Below, piece by piece: positions 11,034 through 23,200 of a DNA stretch of 64,000 bases. The stretch is from Cyprinodon diabolis (lineage: Eukaryota > Chordata > Actinopteri > Cyprinodontiformes > Cyprinodontidae): contig CM060080.1 of the NCBI GenBank assembly GCA_030533445.1, forward strand, positions 7,923,717-7,987,716. Direction: 5' to 3'. A program made the translations under genes and the position numbers. The notes beneath the pieces were generated by a model. The model searched no databases. It was not told the DNA's origin and worked only from the letters and a program-made list of their open reading frames with translations. How positions within the stretch are numbered: position 1 is the first letter of the stretch; each line of letters opens with the position of its first letter.

Positions 11034-11217
11034 TCAGTTCATCAAGGCCATTCCCTGTTAGGTTAATATATCTTTCACTGGCCAGATGGATCTCCTCAAA
11101 GTAGCAGTCCTCCCCTTCGTACCAAGAAGGAGGCTGTGAAACTCATTCTTATGTCTCATGACCTTCGTTTGGAGCCTGTGAGGCTAAGAACAGACATACC
11201 TCAACATTTTTTTACTC

Positions 11218-11432
11218 CACAGCTGGCCTAATGGTTAGGGCAAAGAGCTTGGAATCCTGAGGTTGTGAGTTTGAAACCCACTCCCACAGACTGCCATGCT
11301 GAGCAAAGACCCTTAACCCCACACTGCTCCCAGAGTGCCGCACAATGGCAGCCCACTGCTCCCCAAGGGGATGGGTTAGGTGCAGAGAGTTAATTTCTCC
11401 ATTGTGAGATCAATAAAGTTCAATTACCTACT
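11218..11432 (+). mobile_element. tRNA-derived SINE, copy 1
   Basis: A pol III head with an A-box-like TGGCCTAATGG and a B-box-like GAGTTTGAAACC is followed by a body (AAAGACCCTTAACCCCACAC) and the end GAGATCAATAAAGTT. Copies lie at 15079-15284 (reverse) and 49311-49530. It is a SINE rather than a tRNA gene because the body and tail continue for about 150 bp and no cloverleaf closes. Confidence 0.75.
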
Positions 11433-12370
11433 ATTTATTGACAAGTGCAAACTCCCTATTGGATTTGATGTACTATTTTAAAACTACCCACAGTGGGATA
11501 CACACAGATACATTTACTTAGAAGTAGGTTTTACTTGTATTTGAGTAAAGATATGATAACTACTCTTACATAAAATTTCTGCCCCCTCCATCTACTGTGA
11601 GTACCTTCAGCTAATGAGAAGTTTGTTTCTAAACAAATATACACCTTTATTATTTTTTGCATTCAAGGCTTGATGGTTAAATGTTTTTTTCTTTCTGTCG
11701 AGTCATTTGGAGATTAAGTGAAAATATGGTAAACAGTAGATGTGTCAAAAGTTTTTCATGTTTATTACTCCAGTATAAATCCTACTGTTTAAAAACACTT
11801 TTGTAGAAGTTAGAGGATCAACTTCAGCTTTTTACGATAGTGAAAGTGTAAAAGTACAATTTTTAAAACTACTTAAAGTATTAAAGCTTTACTGCTCTAC
11901 CCTATTAAAGGAAAAATGTTCTACAATTCTGGGTGATAACTTCCTTAGACCTAATTTATTAGTTTTATCACTAATGGTATCAAATTTATCTTTGCATCAT
12001 CTTGAAAAACTATCTATTTTGGTATTTGGTGAGCAAAGTTGGGGCAGCACCAAGTCCAACCACAAAGAAATTAATTGTCTGGATAAAACTAATTATTCTG
12101 ATGTTTATTTTATTTTTAAATACCAACAGGCCATAACCAAAATAAGCTTAAATGAAAGAAAACTAATGACTGTCTATTTTTAAAAAATGTAAGGAGTTCA
12201 AAATGGAGATAACTGCAAAAATGTAAGGAGCAGAAGTGAAGTTTTCTAAACTAATTACTTCAGTAAAGTATAGGTAACCACAATTTCTGACTTTTTACTT
12301 AAGTAAAAAAAGATGAAGTACTGCTGTTGTTAATGAAGTAGTATTTTGGATACTCTATCCACCTCTGGCT
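11433..12370. repeat. AT-rich intergenic DNA with a degraded MITE-like end
   Basis: Words such as TTACTTGTATTTGAGTAAAG near 11530 and GTATTTTGGATACTCTATCC at 12341-12360 are typical of widespread fish MITEs with ACTTAAGTA cores. Boundaries are not clear. No gene is seen. Confidence 0.35.
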
Positions 12371-12419
12371 ATAGTTTATTCTCAAAATGTTGCATGATAA
12401 CCGATTTCTCGTTTCTTGT

Positions 12420-12906
12420 TTGAAGCTAGCATAGCCGAAGTGCTGAAATTTCCCAGCAAACCGGGAGTCCGTGAAGTGGTCTAAAAGTTCATCAACAAGC
12501 CGCCAGGCAGAGCCCGGAGTTCTTCCTCCTCGGTCCGGACCGCCTGTTACCGCTTCATCGATCCACAACTTGGTGAAGACCGACCCTTCCTATCGGTCTG
12601 CGGCTGTTTTTGGTGTATGGAGAGTCGGAGCCTCGAAGCTGGGAGCTCCCGGTTGGGTTGATCTCAGAGTTTGGTGGCTCGGTTGGAGATAATGAAGAGG
12701 AGCACTTCCATGCGGCCAGGATTATCGGCGCGTGTAACAAAAGACCCGCTCACCTCCTCCTCCGCTCTCCCGCTGCTCTGTCGGTCTTCCTAACCGGGGT
12801 TCTGCTTCAGCTCCAGACTTTTATTTAAGACGTTTATCAGCGCTTTGGGGGTAACGGCCGTGACCCGGTTTCGCTCTTTCTTTCAGAGTGGAAGCGGAGC
12901 GAAGAG
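12420..12906 (+). promoter_or_regulatory. baz1a: baz1a CpG-rich promoter and 5' untranslated region
   Basis: CpG density rises sharply here and stays high to about 13330, around the baz1a start codon. A likely non-coding first exon ends at a donor near 12850 (GGGG followed by GTAACG). An acceptor CTTTCTTTCAG ends at 12886, leaving 20 bases of leader before the ATG at 12907. No TATA box is evident, as is common for housekeeping CpG promoters. The transcription start cannot be placed exactly. Confidence 0.6.
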
Positions 12907-15900
12907 ATGCCGCTGCTCCATAGAAAGCCCTTCGTCCGACAGAAACCTCCGGCGGACCTGCGGCCGGAGGAAGAAGTGTTTCTCTGTAAAATCACCCACG
13001 AAGTCTTCAGGACCTACGAGTAAGTCTCTGCTTCCACTTTGAAAAGCATTTAAACTAACTTTAGAGTGTTCATTGACGGACAAACTTCCACACAACACAG
13101 AAAACTATATTTTTTTATTATAAATAAAACTAGAATTAAACTTTTTTTGTGTTTTTAAAGAAGTGCTCCCGGTCAGTAGGAGCGGGTTAAAGCAGGCGGT
13201 CGGAGCGGGACAGGTGTACGGCGGCTAGCTGTTAGCCTGGTTAGCTATCGGAGCTAAGCCCGGGAGTTTAGGGCTCCCGTCCGCGCTCAGCCGGTCCCAG
13301 AGGAAACGCTCCGTTATGACACTCTAATGCTCCCTATAGCGACACACAGAAATACCAAAATACCTTTTAGTTGTTTGGTTCTCCATGAATCAGAGAGTCC
13401 GTCAATAGAAGTTCAGAAAGCAGTGGGTTTACTGGGTAACAACCACAGCTAAACGGCTAATAATGATGTGTTTGGATTTAGTTTTAAACACGGTGGACCA
13501 TTTTTCCTTAGACGAGGATAAATGGAGCGTTTGTGGAAAACCTTTTAATCAACTTGTCCGAAGTGAAGTGGAGATGAACAGTGTTCAGCTGTCTGCCACA
13601 TGGCAGCCATATTGGATTTTTAGTGAAGTGGAACCTGCAAGTTTCCCACTGAAGGTCCACCTTCATCTACCTGCTATATGAGATTTTACCTGCTACAAAA
13701 TGTTCAGTAATCAGGAATAAAAACGGCATTAAATGGGCCGTTAAATAAGGCAGACAATATAAATGTTTTCTTTTTGTTTTTTTTTTACATTAAACCAATG
13801 GAAAGTGCAACTTCTGTGGTCACACTGTCCACTATGACTGAAAGATAGTGATGAAGGAAAGAAACCATTTTATCCATACAGGATTATTAAAGAAAAAAAT
13901 AAAGCCCCCCACTGAAAAATAAACATACAGTCTAAATAAGAACAATATCTATTAGGGTTGGAAAGGTTCACAAAATCCACGGTTCGGTTCACGGTTTTGT
14001 GGTCACGGTTTTCGGTTCGGTATATGTTTATTGTTGCACCAAAAAAAAAAAAAAAAGTTTATGAGAAAATTAAATATTTATGAACAAAATCAAAAAAATT
14101 AATGAATTGTAATTATTTTTAATGATCCGCAGAAACCCTGTATCATTTCCGCATGTTTTGCTGCTTTGAATTTAATCATCTGGCGCATGCCCTCTACGAT
14201 CTCCAAGGAACTCAGAGCGGAGCGGACGGGAGCCACAGTGGAGGCTGTATGCTTTGCTTTTTGCAGGCGGTCTGGAGCGCAGCGGAGCGCGTGGGATTTC
14301 GGGGTCAGTTTGACATGTTGGTCATGTTGCTGTTAGCATAAACAAATGTGTTGCACAATGCTTGCACACTGTTGCACTTTTATCCACAACTTTCTTTCCT
14401 CCGTCATCGTAGGTCACTCTAAATGCAAAATGGTCCCATTTAGCAGACCTATAAAGTGCTGCTGGTGCGTCTTCCAACTCCTGTTCTTTCCCACTCGCCA
14501 TACCCACACAATTCTCCACAACAACTGATTTTTTTTCTGCTACGCTGCTTCGCTTCTTCTCCTTGTTTACTACTGGTGGTTGGCTTTGGTCGCAGTACCG
14601 CCACCTTCTGCTCTGGAGTGTAATCGCTTCGCCTATGAGAAAAAGGAGCCGCGCATGAACGAAACGCAACACACGTGAACCGAACCAAGACAGTCGAACC
14701 AAACAGTTCGGACGGTTTTCATAAACCGTTCCATCCCTAATACCTATATATCTATAAAAATTATCTCCTTCTTACCTTTTTTTCACATTGGGATTTTGTG
14801 GGAAAAACCGAGGGGAAAAAATTATGATTATTTTTGACATCAGTGTTATCAATCCCTGATATGTGCTGCTGATTCTTGGAGACGATGTTGCTTTTATTTT
14901 CTACATTAAAATTATAAAAATGACACAATGGTGAGAACAGATTTCCAATTCAATCAAAAAAGAAATAATTAACAGTATTAACTGTGGATGGCAGATGTAG
15001 GGAGAAGCATTGCTTCATGTGACCTGCTGCTGCTAAAAGCATTAAATAACTTGAATAATAATAATTTAAAAGTATTTATCTCACATTGGAGAAATTCACT
15101 CTCTGCACTTAACCCATCTCCTTGGGGAGCAGTGGGCTGCCATCGTGCAACACCTGGGGAGCAGTGTGGGGTTAAGGGTCTTGCTCAAGGACCCAGAGTG
15201 CAGGCTGTGGGGATCAAACCGGGTACCTGCAACCATCTCAGAGCACAAGCACACTTCTCTAACCACTAGGCCACCACTCTCCCAAAGGTGAATGCATGCC
15301 TCTATTCATGATTACAGGAAAAAGAGTTTTTGGGGTGGCTGATTTATCTCTAAAATGCATAAAGAATAAATAAAAGGGAGCAGAACAAATTGGCAGATTT
15401 TCTTTTCTTTCTGTAAGTTCAAACTTTATATGTTTCTTGGAAAAAAAGAATGAGAGACATGATACTAATTATCTCCATTTAATTGTCACTTTTTATCAGT
15501 CGCTGATATTTTAAAGTTTTATGCTAAAAAAGTAGCTGTTCTACTGAAACAATTAATTGTATTAATCCATTATTAAAATAATCATTTAATTTGATAATGA
15601 AAGGGTGATTAACTGGAGTATACAGATTGTAAAACATTCAGGGAGAGAGTATTTATTTTTGTACATCTCTTAGCTGTTAATGATGCATTTGAAATTTAGA
15701 TTTATCTATTTATTTGACAGTACATTAATAAGCATTCTGGCAAATTCACCAGAATTAGCCTAAAGGCTATTTTTCATCTGTTGTCCCTAGAGAGATCTTA
15801 AAATTGTCTACCTTAGAAAAAACACAACAGTAAGCATTTTACAAATGTACAAAAATTCTTTGCTTTCTTGAGTTGAAATGCTGGTTAATTGACTAAAGCG

Positions 15901-17266
15901 TCCAAATGTTGCGAAAAATCTAAATTGCAATTATTTTTAACCAAAATGGCGGTTTTTAATTATGGATTTTCTTTGCACTAACTAGGGCTGGACTATATGA
16001 GCTCCAATCAATATTGCCATCAATTAGGCAGTTTACTTCAATAACGATAAATGCTCATCTATCAGACATAAAGGAATGTGCAGGAAATGTATCTGATCTA
16101 TTTATAATTTACTTATTCTGTAAAACACATTATATATTACTTTCAGTTAAATGATAAAAGCCTTGTACCTATTCATGTTTAAGCATTCAACCATGTCTCA
16201 TTGAACAGGAGAAAAATGTTTCCTCTCTTCCAAACATTTTTGTGCAAAGATAATGGAGCCTTTTGCACATCTTAGAACTTAGAGATGAGGGTGGACAGGA
16301 ACCGCTCATCCTGTGGCTGCATGTGGTGGAGGAGGAGTGATGATGCTGAGAAATGGTTTCGCTTTATGTGCTGATGACATCATATGATGTCACAAATTTC
16401 TCTTGGCTGTCTGACCAATCCACTGCCAGTCACAGGGAAGTTTGAGCGGGAAGCAAAAAATACTTAGGAACAAGGGTGTAAATAATAATCGTTTTGTATT
16501 GATGCATCGATCCAACGGCTGACGATCCGATGCATTGATGCGTCCGCAAGAGTATCAATTCCTGGAGATGGTGAATCATTTTTCTCTTTCCTTCCCCACA
16601 GCGAGTTCTTTGAGAGGACCATCCTCTGTAACAGCTTAGTGTGGAGCTGTGCACTGACGGGGCGAGCGGGCCTCACCTACCTGGAGGCTGTGGAGAGCGA
16701 GCAACGGGCCAGACACAGTCTGCAGAGCTTCCCTCAAGCCCTCGTAGTGCCGCTGCTCCACCTGGCCGCCCTGAGCCGCCGCTGCAGGCTGTCAGAGCTC
16801 TGCGAGGATGTTTACGCCTTCGTCAAAGATCGTTTCTTCCCGGGAGAAACGGTGGACGTCAGCGGGCGCAACGGAGCCAGGTAAAAAACGGGTCATCCAC
16901 TTTTCCATTATGTGCAACTGTGCTGGAAGTGTTGGTCTATCCTCCTGGAGGAGGTGTTAGAATTTTCAGGAGATTCTGCAGAATAAGCTTGGAGGAAGAG
17001 TTTCCACCTTTAAATGAACCTCTATATCCAGACAATGAGATGAAGCCTGTTTGAAGCAGTTGGGCTGTTATCGGCTTTGCTGACGGTGAATACTGTGTGT
17101 GTTTCAGGCGTGTGTGCGAGATTGTGCAGGTACTCTCGCCTTCGTCATTTTCTAACAGAGCGCCACCCCCCGTCAGCCAGAGCAAGCCGGCGGACAGCGA
17201 CACCATCGTCATCAGTGACAGCGACGATGAAAGGGACGTCTTTGAGAGTCCCACACAGCTCAACGG
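12907..17266 (+). CDS. baz1a: baz1a exons 1-3: WAC domain
   Basis: Exons 12907-13019, 16602-16880 and 17108-17266 (residues 1-184). The WAC domain, which in ACF1 binds DNA and helps CHRAC/ACF place nucleosomes, covers about residues 22-128 (for example FFERTILCNSLVWSC). Exon 3 ends in an acidic, serine-rich linker (TIVISDSDDERDVFE). Intron 1 holds the BED-type element at 13953 and a SINE at 15079. Exon 2's acceptor is only about 40 bases after repeat D sequence. Confidence 0.95.
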
Positions 17267-20200
17267 GTTGGTAGATCCAAAACACCTGAAACCAGTTCCA
17301 CACAGTCTACTGGGCAGAGCTTAGGACTCCACATTAACGTACTGGTTTCATGGAATAATGAACTGGGATTATTTTAGAACGGACAAAGGGACCACATTTG
17401 ATCCACACCAGACTATTGTAGGAAACATTACCCTGAACCCATCAGCAGAGAGTCTCAGAAAATTGGAGGAAAATAATAAAATCTGCAAAAAATAGGAATA
17501 TTATTTTTTAAAAAGTTAATGATTATTATACAATCTAACTCGTGATATTAAATCATATTGAGATAAAAAACTGAGGATTTAAAACTGACCTTTGGGGCTT
17601 TTCTCCTTGCTGACGACGTTTTACATGTAAAACAGATGAATCCCACTTAGGCTGACAGGAAATAACCTGATTTAAAGGAACCTAAACCAAGAGCAGGTTG
17701 AACCTGAAAAAGACAAACATTTGGTCATTTAGATTTTATTTCTATACACAGCTTGTTATTACTCTGCAGTAAAACAATATTATCACTAACATGTTAGTTT
17801 ATATTCTCATGCCAACATATGGGGTGCAGTCTATGACCCTTCCTTATTCCAAATGATTCATTAATCTTTCCTCAATATGCTGCACACACTGCCCGGTTAT
17901 GGATCGGGAATAAAGGTAGGTTGTTTCTGTTTTATTTAAAAAAAAAATAGAAACCTACGAAATCCAATTAATAAGTATTCACAGCCTTTACCTGAAAGCT
18001 CAAACTTCAGACATTAGGACCAGTTCTGCTGCTCTGGAGGTATGCATCATTCTATTAGCTTTTCCCCCTTCCTGCGGTATTAGTCTGCTTGGTTAGAACA
18101 TGGAGGCTATCAGATCAGGTATCGACAACCTCAGTGAGACGAGGATGGACAGGAACCGCTCATCCTGTGGCTGCATGTGGTGGAGGAGGAGTGATGATGC
18201 TGAGAAATGGTTTCGCTTTATGTGCTGATGACATCATATGATGTCACAAATTTCTCTTGGGTGTCTGACCAATCCACTGCAGGTCACAGGGATGTTTGAG
18301 CGGGTACCACAAAATATTTAGGAATAGGGGTGTAGATAATAATCGTTTTGTATTGATGCATCGATCCACCAGCCGACGATCCGATGCATCGACACGTCCG
18401 CAAGAGAATCGATTCATGTTTTTTTTTTTTTTTTTTCCTCCGGTCTATTTTTATCCATTTGCTCCTGGACGTAATTCTCCCTGCCGTGCTGCGGTGGCGC
18501 TAAACCTATTTTGCCCTCCTACAGCAGTGTGTCACAGTGAGCTTGACACAGACATTTTTGATTTATGCTCAATATTGAAGCGTGGTCTGTGCTACACACT
18601 GTGGGTCTAGATACGGCCGAGGCGGTGAGGAAGTGGGGGCGAGTTTAGTCCGACGACGGAGGGACATGAGGGCAAAAAAAGAGCAGAGATCCAGGTGGAA
18701 AAAGGGTCCCAGCATTCTTTCGCACCTCGCTCTTCTAGCGGGTCAAACTTCACGAGGTATTTTCTGCAGTTTCGTTAAAAACAAAACAAGCCTGCTTCCT
18801 GTCTGCGGTCAGCTACAATTTGGGAGAGATGCAGCGGAGCGACTGTGGAGGGGGCGGGGACGTCTGCAGCCGAGGTATTGAATTGCACTCATTGTACTGA
18901 TTTTGTGCAGTATTTATTGATGCAAGGCCTTTCAGAATCTATAACGCAGAGGTATTATCATTTTTCAGTGAATGAAGTTTTAAAAGGAATAGGTGGAGTG
19001 TAACTTTTCTACTTCTGTTATTTGCTGTTGTTTCTCCAAAAAAAAAAATGCATAACGATATTACAGCTACAACCAGACTGTGAGGCTTCCGCCATAACAT
19101 TCCTGCCCCCTTGATAAACGACCAATCACATTCACTTTATTCACTCGTGTGAAGTTGTGCACCACTCAGGAGAATTCGGAAATGCAACGGTTGGAACAGC
19201 AGATTCCCTGCGACTTTAAACCCCTCTTGCAGCCTACCTTACAGCACATGTGCTTTCATCCTAACAGGCTGCTAATTTCAGCCTTACTTTCAAATGGTGC
19301 ATCATCATCACAAACAGATGGTGCGCAGACTCTTCATCTTCACAAATATTAGGCAGTTGGTATTTCCAGCTGGACTTGGAGAAAATTTAAAACTATTCCA
19401 ATAGAATTGAAATTAGAAGGACTTCTGATTTATTGCCCTTTGAGTGGCTGGATGATGGAGAGAAGGTGATCATTGAGACATCCAGAGACCTCCGGAACTC
19501 AGACTAGGACGACGACCAAAAGAACACAGCAGAATCTCAGAGGAGTGGATCAGAACCACTCTGAATGTCCCGGAGGGACCAAGACTTGAAGAGTCCAGAC
19601 TTGATTCTGAAAAAGGCTGCAGAGACGCCTCCCTCCAACCTGATGGAGCTGAGATGTTCTGAAAAAAGAAAGATGCAGAGCTCAACTGGATGATTCAGAT
19701 CCAAACAGACTGGAGGCTGAAACTGCTGCCAAAGAGTTAGAGGCCGAACGCTGATGGAAACCCGATTTCTGAGGTTTCTACTAATCCATGTGTAACTATC
19801 TTATAAAGCTTATTTTCATTTATATAACTGCATATCAAGTTTAGAACAAAGAGGAAAGAGATTTAATAAAATAATTTGGTGTACAGCTCTTCTCATGCTG
19901 TTCCTAATGTTTGTTGCTTTTTATCTTGAAGAAGTTACTAAAATGTAAAATGTATGAATCCATGTTTGTGCTTGCAGTGGAAAGAAGAAGCCTCTGAATC
20001 CATCCGCATATAATTACAAAGTCCGGTTGGTCAAAGATGAAGGCAGTGAACCTTTCACAGTCAAAGCCAATCAGATCAGGTAAGAATCTGGTCTAATGTT
20101 CATTTTTGAAATGAATTCATGTTATGTGCTCATTGAATATGCTCTACTCACCTGTTCTAGTGTCTTTAACAGACTATAGAAGTGTATTAAAATAGTGCTG

Positions 20201-23200
20201 TTTTTTGTGTGTAATTAGTGTGAAGCAAAATATTTGAATAAAGGGTCCACATCTTGTCTTGAAACAAGGTCAATGTTAAACCGGATTAACACAATATTCA
20301 TCACATCTGAGACGGTTTTTAGCCTTTGCAACCTGTCTAGGGGTGGCCCGATCATAACATGAAAGATCCATCCTCTTCATATCCCAAGCAGCCAGCACAC
20401 AAACATGAACATTTTATGATGTTATTTATTTAAAAGAAAAAAGATAAAAAAATAAAGATAAATTTTACAACAAGTGGGGCACATGAAGCCAGAGAGAGCT
20501 AATGCGCAAAACGACAAATAAATCTGAACATTAACCAACTGACCTAATGGAAAGTAAATAAACCAAATGACAAAAACGTACCTCCATGACTAAGAAAAAC
20601 CTGAGGAAACTTAAAGGCATACTATGCAACATTTTTCAGTTAATTAATGTGTTCCATAACGTTTTGGATGATTAAATGAGTCATTTCAGCTCGAACAAAG
20701 GTTCTCTTAGCTGCCCTGGTGGTCTGTAGGGGAAATACCGTACTTGCAATTGCAGGAGCCCTCGGCCCGCACCCACAGGCTCAGAAGTCTCGTGCATCGC
20801 GAGAGTCGTCTTGTTTTACGGCGAGAACTGCTACACGCCCCCAGTGAAAGGCATGCTCGTTGCTAGCGCAGTGGCGATATTTGTGCAGTTATGGCGGAAC
20901 CAGCGAGAAAACAGCGAAATTGGAACAAAATAGTCACTTACCGCAGTAGACATGGTGATTCGTTCGCCTGTCTGCTAAGCTCAAAACAACCGCGCCTGGC
21001 ATGACGGAGAAACCAGGAGAACAGCTGAGCATATTTACGACAGTGCACTTTTACTTTCGCCCTCTGGGGGGAGCCTCGCTGGAAAATCAACACTGGTTGC
21101 ATAGTATACCTTTAAGGAAACAAACATCAGCAGCTTTTATATCCATCCAATCGATGGCCTCATGGAGTGAGGGATTGGACGTCTCCGTCTAGCAACCAAG
21201 CAGCAACAGGCACCTGCACGCTCATATTTACATCAGTTGACAACGCCAGTCATAACATTAAACAGCATTTAGTGCCATTAGAATTTCTAAGTGTAAAGAT
21301 GGTGGAGCCGTCTTCTATCTGAGGACTAAAAAACTCCCCGTCCAATGAGCTCCATAACCATGGTTTCATTCTCTTATTTCAGTTCAGTTTATTTCTATAG
21401 CGCCAAAACAACACCTGTCATCTCAGGTCACTTTAGGGACTATTCAACCAGATCCTACAGGCAGAATAAAGGTTAAAAGGTTCTATCTGAGGAAAACCAC
21501 CTGATTGCTTCCAGTCATTGACTTTGCAGGATTCTCTCCTCCTGGATGAGCAGGTAGAAACAGTAGATATTGACTCTTCAGAAATCCCTTCGCACTGAGC
21601 ATGCATGTCACAAAGGTGGAGAGGAAAAAACCCTTTTAATGGGAAGAAACGTCCAGGAGAACCAGAACCGGGCTCCTATTGTTTCCTAAAGAAGCTCGTA
21701 GATGTCTTGACCTGCCTGAGGAAATATTTTCTCCTCCTGCAGCTTCTTATTTTTCTTCTTCTTTCATTCTTCCCACTGTAACAACAGCCACTCTGAAGAG
21801 TGTTGTTCACTGAACAGGCTGATAAAGCTGGATATTAGGAGTTTCTTCTCAGTGTATCACTATGAGATTATTATTGTGATATGTTATTAAAAAACAAAGA
21901 AAACCAAAAAATCTCCATCCATTATCTGACACGCTTGTGTGTCAGATAATGGATAATGCAGAAAGACCACAGGCTGGGAATCGAACCCAGAACCTTCTTG
22001 CTACAAGGCTGAGCAGAAAAGGCAAATCAAAAGCAAAAAAAAACTAACACCAACTGAAGTATAACGGTTCTGGTGTTAAATTAATAAATATGCCTTTTAT
22101 TGGATATTATCTGATATCTAGTTATTGGTGATGGATTCCTTTGGTGTCTGATTGCTATGAGCTCAGTAGCAAGACCTGAGGTTGTGCCCCAATAAACTCC
22201 CATCCCTGTGTTCCAGTTCACTATTGATGCTGCATCTATATCACAGAGGTGTAAGTCAATGATGGAACCTTTTCTGTCCGGTTCTTCAGTTCTGCATGCC
22301 TGTAACCCGTCCACTCAAACCCTGAAACGCACCTCTACCAACCAGCACACTTCCCAGTGGGGGGGTAGGGTGTATTGTATTAGGAACAGACCTAAATCAT
22401 TGGTGCAGCAAGCTAGTGGCTAATCATGTTCAGTTTTAGCTATCGCTAGCGGAAGAAAAAAACCCCCCGCTGTATTAGGGATGTATGATATTTGATTTTT
22501 GGCTATTTGACACCGCTGATTTCCTTTGCCCAGAAATACTTATAGACAGCATGTAGTTTTCTTCCTCCTGTCCTGTTTGGCTGTTAAAAATCATCCACAC
22601 AGCTGCGGTTTTACTGTAACGTCTCCCGAGGGGCAGACTCGTGCCCGCGACTTGACCCACTGGAGCTGCAGGCATATTCCTCTGTTTGTCACCAAAGCTT
22701 TGTCTTTTATACGAGTGAATTCTATTAGTGAAATGGGCGATGGTCCATATTGGTTGGTCCCCATAACACGCTGATAATGGTGTGCAACCCTCATTATTAT
22801 CAGTGGAATGCTAAGATGACGTTGGCGCACCGCAGCTTTACATTTGAATGCTGTTCATCTCAATAATGGGGCTGAAAAATGTAAGCAGATGAATTGATTA
22901 TTAAAATAATCAACTAGTTTAGTAATCGATTAATCTTCAACTGGATTATTTAGCTGACAGAGAGACCCACTTAGAACAGGAATTATTCCAAGATCGTAAA
23001 AAAAATGTAAACATTTTGCATTCAAGATAAAAAAAATCTTTATTCTCTAAGACTGCTCTTTCCAGGGTTCCCGCGGGTCCTTAAAAAGTCTTAAAAGGCA
23101 TTGAATTGTTCAAAATAAAACTAAGGCCTTAATTGGTATTAAAATGTCTGAAATCAGTCTTTCGTGGGTCTTAATTTTTAAAACATCATAAATAGGATTA

